Translations under genes and position numbers: made by a program | Notes under the pieces: model-generated | Told to the model about the DNA's origin: nothing | The model's input: only the letters and a program-made list of their open reading frames with translations | Databases searched by the model: none | NCBI GenBank assembly: GCA_903924445.1 | Contig: CAIYBQ010000087.1 | Span: forward strand, 1 to 12,586 | Length of the DNA: 12,586 nucleotides | From: an uncultured Armatimonadota bacterium | Lineage (GTDB): Bacteria > Armatimonadota > Armatimonadia > Armatimonadales > Armatimonadaceae | Reading direction: 5' to 3' | Shown: positions 5,695-12,586 of the stretch, one piece after another | Layout of the letters: each line of letters begins with the position of its first letter | How positions within the stretch are numbered: position 1 is the first letter of the stretch

Positions 5695-7014
5695 CTACTT
5701 TGGTGCGCTGACCGGCTTTCCAAGCAGCTGCATCTGTGTCGTGAGCGTGAACTTCTCCGCACCCGCGCCATACGTCACTTCGACATACGATGCCGCACAG
5801 CCGGTTGCCGGCTTTGGCGCATTGGCCTTGACCGATTTACCACCGGCAGGGACCGTCAGCTCGATGCTGCTCCACTTGCTGTCACGGTAATCACGGGTTG
5901 GCGCTTCGCAGCGAAAGATCCGTGCACTCACAATCGGTGTGTTGCTCGTGACCGCAAAATCACAGCTGCCATTTGCCAGCTCCTTACGGGTCCAGCGCAG
6001 CGCCGGCATCGGCTTTTTCTCTGCAACCGAACGCGCAAATGCACTCAGTGTTGCAAGCACACGCCCACGGTCTTCAAGACCATGACCACTGTTTGGCGCG
6101 TACAACACACTCTTCTCGCCCACAAGGCCATCCCAGTAAAGGTTGAGCGAATCCTGTGACCAGTAGCGGTCATTCGTGCCAAGAAGAATCATTTTCGGCA
6201 TCGTAAGCTTTGCGCGGTACGAATACGGATCCTCAAGCTGCATCAGGCGCTCGCCCTTAGGACCGGACAGAATCTTGTCAAATCCAACAGCCGAGTAATC
6301 CTCAACCTGCTCACTTGGCTTGCCATAGTGCTCAAGCTGATGCGCGAGCTGGGCTTTGACATTCAAAATGTCGATGACCATCGGGGCAATTCCAGCCACA
6401 CGCTTGTCTCCGGATGCGCCGACAAGCCAGGTTGTCCAGCCACGCTTGGATGCACCCGTAATCACAAAGCGCTCCAGTGCCGGGAGGGACTCTTGCTTTG
6501 TCAGTGCCTGAACAGTGTCCATCGCCTTGATCACAGCCTTCGCCATCGGGAAGTGGAGCGGCCACGATTCATCACCCGTCTCAATAAACTTGACCCAGGT
6601 GTACGCAATCAGCGCATCTTCGGAAAGGCCGTTGTAGAGAGGCTGGTTTGGAATATTGTGGATGATGGCAAATGGCGCACCGGTGCTCGCGGCAACGGTC
6701 AAGGCGATCAGGTCATTTTCCTTGCTGCCGCTGCCACCTGTGTTGAGCATCGTGCAGTAACCAGGACGCTTGACTTCCTTTGGGACGAACAGCTGGACGC
6801 GGTGGTCCCACTTGATATTCTGCCACACCTGGGATGTCATCTTCATGTCGTAGATGGTGCCCGCTGGCAAGTCGCGCTTTTCGGTCAATGACCACTTGTA
6901 CTCAGGCTCTGGACGCGCCAGATAGTCATAAAAGTCAGCGTTAGCAGGAGCTACCGCAAATGTGCCGGCAAGAGCAAGTCCGGCAGCGGTCAACATGAAA
7001 TTACGTCGATTCAT
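5695..7014 (-). CDS. PhoPQ-activated pathogenicity-related (PqaA-type) alpha/beta hydrolase, Tat-exported
   Basis: A 439-residue protein from the ATG at 7014. The N-terminus MNRRNFMLTAAG is a twin-arginine signal, with a hydrophobic stretch to about 24 and probable cleavage after ANA (26). The hydrolase core carries GASKRGWTTW at 187-196 (nucleophile Ser189), LLGTNDRYW at 277-285 (Asp282) and PNSGHGL at 307-313 (His311), in the order of an alpha/beta-hydrolase triad. WSLTEKRDLPAGTIYDMKMTS near 41-61 and TGGSGSKEND at 92-101 fit the PF10142 family. The in vivo substrate of the family is not known. GAGGA at 7023-7019 spaces better for 7014 than for ATG 7017 or 7041. It is divergent from glpK and has its own terminator, so it is monocistronic. 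Confidence 0.88.
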   Translation of the reverse strand: MNRRNFMLTAAGLALAGTFAVAPANADFYDYLARPEPEYKWSLTEKRDLPAGTIYDMKMTSQVWQNIKWDHRVQLFVPKEVKRPGYCTMLNTGGSGSKENDLIALTVAASTGAPFAIIHNIPNQPLYNGLSEDALIAYTWVKFIETGDESWPLHFPMAKAVIKAMDTVQALTKQESLPALERFVITGASKRGWTTWLVGASGDKRVAGIAPMVIDILNVKAQLAHQLEHYGKPSEQVEDYSAVGFDKILSGPKGERLMQLEDPYSYRAKLTMPKMILLGTNDRYWSQDSLNLYWDGLVGEKSVLYAPNSGHGLEDRGRVLATLSAFARSVAEKKPMPALRWTRKELANGSCDFAVTSNTPIVSARIFRCEAPTRDYRDSKWSSIELTVPAGGKSVKANAPKPATGCAASYVEVTYGAGAEKFTLTTQMQLLGKPVSAPK

Positions 7015-7092
7015 CATTTCCTCGATTCGCACCTGCTGCATTGGACATCGGCGTCAAGATCGCCGACTAGCACCAGACGGAAGAACTGCACC

Positions 7093-7098
7093 ATTGTA
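7093..7098 (-). promoter_or_regulatory. Putative -10 box (TACAAT) of the PqaA-like gene
   Basis: TACAAT on the minus strand matches five of six -10 consensus bases and lies about 78 bp upstream of ATG 7014, leaving a leader with the GAGGA ribosome site. No good -35 is evident. It lies in the 156-bp region shared with the divergent glpK promoter. Confidence 0.3.
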
Positions 7099-7156
7099 TG
7101 CCACTGCATTGTCTCAGCCACACCAATGCCCGCTTGAAACAAGGGAATCCCGAATT

Positions 7157-7164
7157 GGTACACT
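7157..7164 (+). promoter_or_regulatory. Putative leaderless promoter -10 (GGTACACT) of glpK
   Basis: GG-TACACT is followed by exactly six bases and the ATG of glpK, placing the transcription start on the start codon. TTGAAA at 7134-7139 could be a -35, with a long 19-bp spacer. No Shine-Dalgarno precedes the gene. Confidence 0.5.
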
Positions 7165-7170
7165 CGCAGT

Positions 7171-8676
7171 ATGGACAACCAATCACCTTCCGTCCTCATC
7201 GCCGTGGATGCCGGGACAACAAGCTGCCGCGCCATCGCCTTCGATAAAACCCTCACTCCCATCGCAACCCACCAAAAGTCCTTTACGCAACACTTCCCGC
7301 AAAGCGGCTGGGTCGAACATGATGCAAATGAAATTCTGGATGTCCAAAAGGCCGTCCTGGATGCTGTTATTCGCGATGTCGGCGCGCACAATGTCGCAGC
7401 GATTGGCATCACAAATCAGCGCGAAACCGCCGTCGCCTGGAGTCGCTCCACCGGCAAACCCCTCTGCAAAGCCATCGTCTGGCAATGCCGCCGCACGACC
7501 CCACTCTGTGAGGAAATCCGCGCGAAGGGGCTCGCGGGTGACATCCGGGACCGGACAGGCCTCCTGGTGGACCCGTACTTTTCCGCGACAAAGTGGGCCT
7601 GGATGCGCAAAAACATCCCGGATGTTGCCGCCGCCGCACATACCAATGACCTTGCCCTTGGCACCATCGACAGCTGGCTCATCCACGGCCTGACAAAGGG
7701 CACAAGCCACGTCACCGACACCAGTAATGCCAGCCGGACGCTGCTCTTTAATATTAAAACCCTGAGCTGGGACCCGGTGCTCTGCGACATTTTCGATGTT
7801 CCTGCCGCTGCGCTCCCGACAGTACTGCCATCGGATGCAACTTTTGGACACTACACCTTTGATGGCATCCAGATTCCCATCCGCGCCGTTCTCGGTGACC
7901 AACAGGCTGCACTCTTTGGGCAGGGCTGCTTTGGACCCGGGATGCTCAAATGCACCCTCGGGACAGGCTCATTCCTGCTCGTCAATGCTGGAACAGCTCC
8001 ACCCACACCGCCCGCCGGCATCTTGGGTACCATCGCCTGGACGCTCGGTGACAGCACAACCTATGCCCTTGAAGGCTCGGTCTTCATCGCCGGTGCCGCG
8101 GTTCAGTGGCTGCGGGATGGACTTGGCATCATCGTCAACTCCTCCGATGTCCAGACACTTGCGGCAACCGTCCCCGATGCTGGCGGCGTTGTCTTCGTTC
8201 CCGCGCTCTCAGGTCTTGGCGCGCCCTATTGGAACCCAAATGTCCGCGGGACCATTTTCGGAATCACCCGCGGGACGACGAAGGCACATATCGCCCGCGC
8301 AACCCTAGATGCCATCGCGCTGCAAAATGCCGACCTTGTGGATGCGATGCGTCCTGCGCTAACCGAAGAAATCACGGAGCTGCGCATGGATGGTGGAGCC
8401 GCCGCAAACGATGACCTCATCCAGCTTCACGCGGACTTTACGGAATGTATCGCCATCCGTCCGGCCTGCCTTGAAACCACCGCACTTGGCGCCGCGGCTC
8501 TCGCCGGGCTGGCATCCGGGCTGTTTTCATCCATAGGAGACATCGCAGCGCTGCTCCGAAATGGCCAAAGCGTTTGTGTTCCTTATGCCACGGATAAAAC
8601 CCGTCATCAACGGGAACAATGGAACAGACTTGTGGCTGCATTGGATAGCCTAGAAACGACCGGACATACCGCATGA
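7171..8676 (+). CDS. glpK: Glycerol kinase
   Basis: A 501-residue FGGY-family kinase, almost the same length as E. coli GlpK (502). It phosphorylates glycerol with ATP to sn-glycerol 3-phosphate in the cytoplasm. Recognisable blocks are the phosphate-binding DAGTTSCRAIAFD at 13-25 (family usually DQGTTSSR), GWVEHD, AIGITNQRET, AIVWQCRRT, DPYFSATK, NASRTLLFNI, the FGGY-type GDQQAALFGQ followed by LGTGSFLLVN, YALEGSVFIAGAAVQWLRD, GLGAPYWNPNVRGTIFGITRG (N where E. coli has D) and MDGGAAAND. Identification as glycerol kinase rather than another FGGY kinase rests on WQCRRT and GAPYW. ATG 7171 is directly downstream of a TACACT box. Its TGA overlaps the ATG of the next gene (8673-8676). No glpF, glpD or glpR is in the window. 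Confidence 0.95.
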   Translation: MDNQSPSVLIAVDAGTTSCRAIAFDKTLTPIATHQKSFTQHFPQSGWVEHDANEILDVQKAVLDAVIRDVGAHNVAAIGITNQRETAVAWSRSTGKPLCKAIVWQCRRTTPLCEEIRAKGLAGDIRDRTGLLVDPYFSATKWAWMRKNIPDVAAAAHTNDLALGTIDSWLIHGLTKGTSHVTDTSNASRTLLFNIKTLSWDPVLCDIFDVPAAALPTVLPSDATFGHYTFDGIQIPIRAVLGDQQAALFGQGCFGPGMLKCTLGTGSFLLVNAGTAPPTPPAGILGTIAWTLGDSTTYALEGSVFIAGAAVQWLRDGLGIIVNSSDVQTLAATVPDAGGVVFVPALSGLGAPYWNPNVRGTIFGITRGTTKAHIARATLDAIALQNADLVDAMRPALTEEITELRMDGGAAANDDLIQLHADFTECIAIRPACLETTALGAAALAGLASGLFSSIGDIAALLRNGQSVCVPYATDKTRHQREQWNRLVAALDSLETTGHTA

Positions 8677-10235
8677 ATACGCAATACCCACAACCTGAAG
8701 TGCACCCAAACCTCTATTACTACCGGCCACCTGCACCATTTCCAAGCCGCCCGGTCATTATGGCGGATGTCTGCGTCTACGGTGCAACTGCCGCGGGTGT
8801 CGTCGCTGCTGTCGCCCTCCGGAAACGTGGGCGCAGCGTCGTCATCATAAACCCAAGCCGCTTCGTCGGTGGGATGACATCCGGTGGGCTCTCGTTCACC
8901 GATACCGGAGTTCAGACCGTTATCGGAGGACTCAGCCGTGAGTTCTACCGCGAATGCGGCGCTCACTACGGTAAGTCGGAAGAGTTCAAGTTCGAGCCAC
9001 ACGTAGCCGAGCGTGTTCTTCTCGAGTGGCTGGTGGAACATCAGGTCACCGTTTACCACGCACAGTTTGTCGACAAAGTCGAAATGAAAGGCCAAGTGAT
9101 CAAGCGCGTGATTTGCACGAGCGGGATGACCGTGGATGCCAAAGCGTTTATCGACTGCTCCTACGAAGGCGACCTGATGGCGCGTGCTGGCGTCAAGTAC
9201 ACCGTTGGACGGGAATCCAACAGCGTGTATAACGAGACCATTAATGGCGTTCAGGTCCGTAATCTTCACCAGTTCAAAAACGACATCAAAATCGACCCGT
9301 ACATCGTGGAAGGCAACCCAGCATCCGGGCTCCTCCCAGGGATCGACCCCGCCCCCCTTGGCGCCACCGGCACTGGTGACAGCCGTGTGCAGGCGTACAA
9401 CTTCCGGATGTGTATGACGCAGTTTGTGCCTAATCAGCGTAAATCTGTAAAACCCATCAGTTATAACAAAGCCAACTATGCCCTCGTCACACGGCTCCTG
9501 AAGACCAACTACAACGAATGGTTTGGCAAGTTCGACCCCATCGTGATGAACAAAGTCGATCACAACAACCATGGTGCAGTTTCGACTGACTTTATCGGTG
9601 GAAGTGATCGCTGGCCGGATGCATCCTACGCGGAACGTGAAGTGATCTTCCAGCAGCATGTCTCGTGGCAGGCGGGATGGTATTACTACCTCTCGAGTGA
9701 AGGTGATGTTCCAGACACCATCAGCCTTAGGATGTCTGGTTACAAAATGTGTCTCGATGAGTTTCCACGCACCGGCGGATGGTCACATCAGCTGTACATC
9801 CGGGAAGCGCGTCGGATGGTCTCCGATGCGGTCCTGACCGAGCGGGAATGCCGGGGGACGCGGGTGTTCCGTGACAGTGTTGGGATGGGATCCTACAACA
9901 TGGACTCGCACAACTGCCGCCGCTTTGTGGATGCGAATGGCTTTGTGCGCAACGAAGGCGATGTTCAGGTTGGGGTAAAGCCCTATCCCGTGTCGTACCG
10001 CTGCATCGTCCCCCGAACGGGATACTGCACCAATATCTGGGTTCCCGTTGCCTTGTCAGCATCGCATATCGCCTTCGGCAGCGTCCGGATGGAACCTGTC
10101 TTCATGGTTCTCGCCGAAAGCGCCGCAATCGCGGTAGATTTTGCACTTGATAAGGGGACGCCTGCTCAAGCTGTCCCGTATTCGGCACTGCGTGCACGCC
10201 TCGCCGCCGCTGGGCAGGTCCTGCAAGCGCCCTAA
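8673..10235 (+). CDS. FAD-dependent oxidoreductase (PF12831-type)
   Basis: A 520-residue flavoprotein. The N-terminal Rossmann motif VCVYGATAAG is at 33-42, followed by a GGMTSGGLSFTDTG block at 66-79, FEPHVAER, IDCSYEGDLMARAGV, NGVQ, SGLLPGIDP and VQAYNFRMCMT. This is the usual order in the FAD_oxidored family, common in Planctomycetota and Armatimonadota. Many members are secreted, but here a Tyr/Pro-rich segment of about 30 residues precedes the FAD motif and no signal peptide is visible, so it is probably cytoplasmic. The substrate is unknown. ATG overlaps the glpK stop (ATGA, 8673-8676) and no separate ribosome site is seen, implying translational coupling. It is not a GlpD homologue by motif. 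Its TAA abuts the convergent gene at 10236. Confidence 0.88.
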   Translation: MNTQYPQPEVHPNLYYYRPPAPFPSRPVIMADVCVYGATAAGVVAAVALRKRGRSVVIINPSRFVGGMTSGGLSFTDTGVQTVIGGLSREFYRECGAHYGKSEEFKFEPHVAERVLLEWLVEHQVTVYHAQFVDKVEMKGQVIKRVICTSGMTVDAKAFIDCSYEGDLMARAGVKYTVGRESNSVYNETINGVQVRNLHQFKNDIKIDPYIVEGNPASGLLPGIDPAPLGATGTGDSRVQAYNFRMCMTQFVPNQRKSVKPISYNKANYALVTRLLKTNYNEWFGKFDPIVMNKVDHNNHGAVSTDFIGGSDRWPDASYAEREVIFQQHVSWQAGWYYYLSSEGDVPDTISLRMSGYKMCLDEFPRTGGWSHQLYIREARRMVSDAVLTERECRGTRVFRDSVGMGSYNMDSHNCRRFVDANGFVRNEGDVQVGVKPYPVSYRCIVPRTGYCTNIWVPVALSASHIAFGSVRMEPVFMVLAESAAIAVDFALDKGTPAQAVPYSALRARLAAAGQVLQAP

Positions 10236-10805
10236 TTAGTCATCATCGGTGGCCGGGTGAGCTGCTGCCTGCACGGCGAGCGGCTCTGTGATTCTCGCCA
10301 CCGGAAGGAGGCAACGACGGGCGGACTCGAGGCGGAGGACATCTCCGTGCGCCAAACCCGTCGGTGCAATCAGCTGCTTCAAAAAGCTGGTCATACGCTT
10401 TGCGACATACTGCTCAGCCCACTTTTCTTTGGCATCCGTGACACTCGGACGCCCCTTGGATGGCGCCATTCGCTTATTAATCGTCAGCGTAACGTGGTGC
10501 CCAACTTCATGGAAGAGGGTGTGCGCGATGTGGAGGAGGAAGACCCAGCGCTGAATCTCGGGATGCGTGAGCTGACTGTCGCGCAAATGTGACATCAGGT
10601 ATAGCTCAACCCGATTCCCGGTGTGGTCGCGCTGGTAAACACCGAGGTTACGACCCCTAGGGTCATAGTCCAGCAAAACGATGCGGGAGAGGCCTCGCTG
10701 GTGATCGAGAGGGACATGCGCGATGACCGCTTTGACCATGGGCTCCAAGGCATCCATGCCGCCAAGCGCTTCGTAACGTTCATCTAACAGCCACTCAGTG
10801 TGCAT
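10236..10805 (-). CDS. Hypothetical protein with HEXXH gluzincin-like motif
   Basis: A 189-residue protein I do not recognise by name. HTLFHEVGHHVTLT at 95-108 contains HEVGH (99-103), a zinc metallopeptidase motif, and EKWAEQYVAKR at 127-137 provides an EXXA glutamate 24 residues later, the spacing used by ImmA/IrrE-type gluzincins. A protease or protease-derived role is thus plausible. There is no signal peptide or membrane segment and no DNA-binding domain is visible. It could act on a cytoplasmic target or be a non-proteolytic relative. ATG 10805 is 8 nt after a TATGAT box and has no Shine-Dalgarno. The C-terminus is Ala/Asp-rich and its stop directly abuts that of the oxidoreductase. A true gene is supported by start context, length and Asp codon pattern. 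Confidence 0.8.
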   Translation of the reverse strand: MHTEWLLDERYEALGGMDALEPMVKAVIAHVPLDHQRGLSRIVLLDYDPRGRNLGVYQRDHTGNRVELYLMSHLRDSQLTHPEIQRWVFLLHIAHTLFHEVGHHVTLTINKRMAPSKGRPSVTDAKEKWAEQYVAKRMTSFLKQLIAPTGLAHGDVLRLESARRCLLPVARITEPLAVQAAAHPATDDD

Positions 10806-10813
10806 CTACATAA

Positions 10814-10821
10814 ATCATACC
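10814..10821 (-). promoter_or_regulatory. Putative promoter -10 (GGTATGAT) of the HEXXH gene
   Basis: GG-TATGAT on the minus strand (five of six -10 consensus bases) is eight bases before ATG 10805, predicting a leader of 0-2 nt. It is preceded by GTGTGTCC, giving the same 12-base GTGTGTCCGGTA as ahead of nrnA. Confidence 0.5.
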
Positions 10822-10827
10822 GGACAC

Positions 10828-10847
10828 ACATCAGTGCAGATTGATGT
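10828..10847. promoter_or_regulatory. Possible operator palindrome ACATCA-N8-TGATGT
   Basis: Perfect 6-bp arms with an 8-base spacer cover the expected -35 position of the HEXXH gene promoter (about 10837-10842) in the 192-bp divergent region shared with pulA. It has the size of a helix-turn-helix operator. No cognate regulator is in the window. Confidence 0.3.
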
Positions 10848-10933
10848 CTGAACGCGGTGGGACACTTCACAAACGATCTCACATCCCGTACATTAATCCT
10901 TGCCCACTGCTGTCCGGTGCGATTATTGCGTCA

Positions 10934-10946
10934 GGTAATTTAGAAT
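10934..10946 (+). promoter_or_regulatory. Putative -10 region of the pullulanase gene
   Basis: GGTAATTT (10934-10941) overlaps TAGAAT (10941-10946), so either TAATTT or TAGAAT could serve as the -10. The leader to the GTG start would be about 45-50 nt and holds the AGGA ribosome site at 10985-10988. Upstream TGTCCGGT at 10911-10918 resembles the sequence ahead of the nrnA and HEXXH promoters. Confidence 0.35.
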
Positions 10947-10997
10947 CCACTCCGCGCATTCGCCGTTCCAGCATCCGGGAAACCAGGAAATCAAACC

Positions 10998-12586
10998 GTG
11001 CCAGACCAACCAGAACATCCAAACCCAATCACCGGCTGGCGCAGCGCAGAGCTCCGTGGGTATCGGGCTTTTCTCGATGGCCGGACACAGGTCACGCTGG
11101 TCGTTGACCTTCCTGTACAGCTGCGGGATGCGGCAAAGCGGTTTACATTTTCCATCGATGGAAAAACGCAGATCCCAGTGCGTTCCGTCTCCGAGCTGGA
11201 TGGCGCAGCGGATGCGGATATGGTCACCCTCCCTGGAACATTGCAGCGCGCGCTTGGCGAGGCTGAGTGGCAACCGGGTGGACGGACGACACGGATGAAG
11301 CTCGAGGCCCCGGGCGTCTATACACTCGCCGTTCGCCTCCCGGCCGGGACGTATTCCTACAAAGTCGCCCGTGGCGGGACCTGGACAGACAATGCTGGCA
11401 AGGACTTCAAACAGGGCGGCGACAACATCGAGCTCACCGTAAAGCAAGCTGGCATCGTTCGCTTTGTCGTTGATTACAACCAGAAGACCATCCGCAACTC
11501 TGTCACCGATCCGGATTCTGTACCAACGCCAACCAAAGAAGAACGCTGGCTTCCATCCACTGTCGCTGAGACTCGCTACCTCTCAATTGTCCTCGCGGCC
11601 CCCGTCCCGAAAGGCATCGCGCACAAAGTTCTGACGCTGACGGACTCTGGAACCAAGCGCATTTATCCCGTTCATCCACGCGGAATTCTGGATCAGCCGG
11701 AATACTGCCCGGCGATGATGGACCTGACCCCCAAGTGCACCCGCACCGGAATTGTGATTCGGACGTGGAGTCCGGTGGCGCATGCGGTTGAAATCGAGCT
11801 CCGCAGTGGGATGGGCTTTGCACAGCGGGCGATGCGAAACATTGGCTATGGCGTCTGGGAATACCGCGCCAATGGCGACTTTCACCTGCGGCCGTACCGC
11901 TTTATGTATCACCATGTCGACCGGATTGTGCATGCGGTTGATATCCATAGTCGCGCCGCGACACCCGATGCGCAGTGGTCTATTTCCATCGATATGTCGC
12001 GGACAAATCCCGCGGGCTGGGAAAACGACCGGCCTGTTCGCGTTGCGCAGCAAACGGATGCCATCCTCTACGAGGCGCATATCCGCGATCTGACCACCCA
12101 CCCGGGTAGCGGCGTCCCCGAGGCCCTCCGCGGAACATACGCCGGCCTCGCGATGCAGACATCCTACCCGGTGACCGGCGAGCCTACGGGCATCAATCAC
12201 CTGGTGCGACTTGGCATCACCCACCTCCACCTCCTGCCGTTTCAGAACTTTAATCCGGAGCACTCCCGTGACTACAACTGGGGCTACGAGACCACGCTCT
12301 TCGATGTCCCTGAAGAGCAGTACGCAACGCGGCCTGGGGACTCGGAGCGAACCATCCGGGAAGTCAAGCAGCTTGTACAGGCCCTGCACCGCTCTCGTAT
12401 CGGGTTGGTGATGGATGTTGTCTACAACCACTCCGTCCCGGCAAGCGGCGACTCCAGTGCGTTCTGGGCGGCTGTTCCTTACTATTGGTTCCGGACCGAT
12501 CATGAAGGCAAGGTCATTAATGAGAGCGGCGTTGGAAATGCCCTGAACGATGAACGGACGATGGTTCGAAAGTTCATCTGTGACAG
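10998..12586 (+). CDS. pulA: Type I pullulanase, 5' part (cut by window end)
   Basis: 529 codons are visible, with no stop before the window end. After an N-terminal segment (1-77) of unknown type comes an X25-like starch-binding module at about 78-162 (LPGTLQRALGEAEW, LPAGTYSYKVARGGTW, FVVDY), then a CBM48-like domain (IRTWSPVA ... GYGVWEY). The GH13 catalytic start follows: YEAHIRDL from 358, LGITHLHLLP, YNWGYE at 426-431 and DVVYNH at 473-478 (conserved region I). The nucleophile and acid/base regions lie beyond the window. Pullulanases hydrolyse alpha-1,6 branches in pullulan, glycogen and starch dextrins. GTG 10998 is the only start in the open frame (TAG at 10941), with AGGA 9 nt upstream. 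No signal peptide is present, suggesting a cytoplasmic debranching role. Confidence 0.93.
   Translation, partial: MPDQPEHPNPITGWRSAELRGYRAFLDGRTQVTLVVDLPVQLRDAAKRFTFSIDGKTQIPVRSVSELDGAADADMVTLPGTLQRALGEAEWQPGGRTTRMKLEAPGVYTLAVRLPAGTYSYKVARGGTWTDNAGKDFKQGGDNIELTVKQAGIVRFVVDYNQKTIRNSVTDPDSVPTPTKEERWLPSTVAETRYLSIVLAAPVPKGIAHKVLTLTDSGTKRIYPVHPRGILDQPEYCPAMMDLTPKCTRTGIVIRTWSPVAHAVEIELRSGMGFAQRAMRNIGYGVWEYRANGDFHLRPYRFMYHHVDRIVHAVDIHSRAATPDAQWSISIDMSRTNPAGWENDRPVRVAQQTDAILYEAHIRDLTTHPGSGVPEALRGTYAGLAMQTSYPVTGEPTGINHLVRLGITHLHLLPFQNFNPEHSRDYNWGYETTLFDVPEEQYATRPGDSERTIREVKQLVQALHRSRIGLVMDVVYNHSVPASGDSSAFWAAVPYYWFRTDHEGKVINESGVGNALNDERTMVRKFICD

Noticed and set aside
5371..6159. 262-codon plus-strand ORF across the fucU/pqaA intergenic region
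   Set aside because: It reads through two terminator hairpins and the duplicated fragment and is antisense to the PqaA-like gene; Cys/Arg-rich with no domain.
8607..9659. 350-codon minus-strand ORF opposite the FAD oxidoreductase
   Set aside because: It mirrors a gene with clear family motifs, has no ribosome site and has no recognisable domain; a consequence of codon bias.
1..12586. Abundant GGATG/CATCC as a restriction, uptake or methylation motif
   Set aside because: Most copies sit in one reading frame as NNG GAT GNN, which the Asp codon-context bias explains; intergenic DNA is not obviously enriched.

Overview
The window (12,586 bp, roughly 55% GC by eye) looks like chromosomal DNA of a free-living bacterium. 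The combination of a PEP-CTERM exported protein, a DUF3445 heme N-demethylase, a PqaA-type hydrolase with a Tat signal, a PF12831 FAD oxidoreductase and a pullulanase with an X25-like module suggests Armatimonadota or a Planctomycetota/Verrucomicrobiota-like group. This assignment is an inference and is not secure. There are no transposases, integrases, CRISPR arrays, rRNA or tRNA genes, and no phage genes.

Layout. 1-214: a 90-bp tandem repeat array ending just before a PEP-CTERM gene (249-995). 1137-1212: a promoter-like site, a very short leader ORF and a terminator-like hairpin ahead of a DUF3445 N-demethylase gene (stop at 2103). 4043-2100, minus strand: nrnA followed directly by rnz, a two-gene RNA-processing operon that converges on and overlaps the DUF3445 gene by 4 bp. 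4215-5396, plus strand: a PAP2 phosphatase and an RbsD/FucU sugar mutarotase. 5397-5694: the fucU-like gene's terminator, a 101-bp near-exact copy of that gene's 3' end, and a strong terminator for the opposite gene. 7014-5695, minus strand: a Tat-exported PqaA-family alpha/beta hydrolase. 7171-10235, plus strand: glpK overlapping an FAD-dependent oxidoreductase by ATGA. 10805-10236, minus strand: a small HEXXH gluzincin-like protein whose stop abuts that of the oxidoreductase. 10998 to the window end: a 5' part of a type I pullulanase gene.

How the genes relate. nrnA/rnz (nanoRNA turnover, tRNA 3' maturation) and glpK/oxidoreductase (glycerol phosphorylation plus an unidentified redox step) are clear co-translated pairs. 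PAP2/fucU-like is a probable pair. The rest are single-gene units.

Signs that cut across genes. (a) Several units start with a GGTANNNT or TANNNT box only 5-8 nt before the ATG and have no Shine-Dalgarno, which points to leaderless transcripts; PEP-CTERM, the fucU-like gene, pqaA-like and pulA instead carry clear SD sites. (b) Asp codons followed by G are GAT essentially without exception, while Asp before A/C/T is mostly GAC. (c) Both convergent gene pairs have no intergenic space. I do not see a multi-gene undescribed system; the more novel items are the attenuator-like leader, the leaderless promoter class, the Asp codon-context rule and the duplicated fucU tail.
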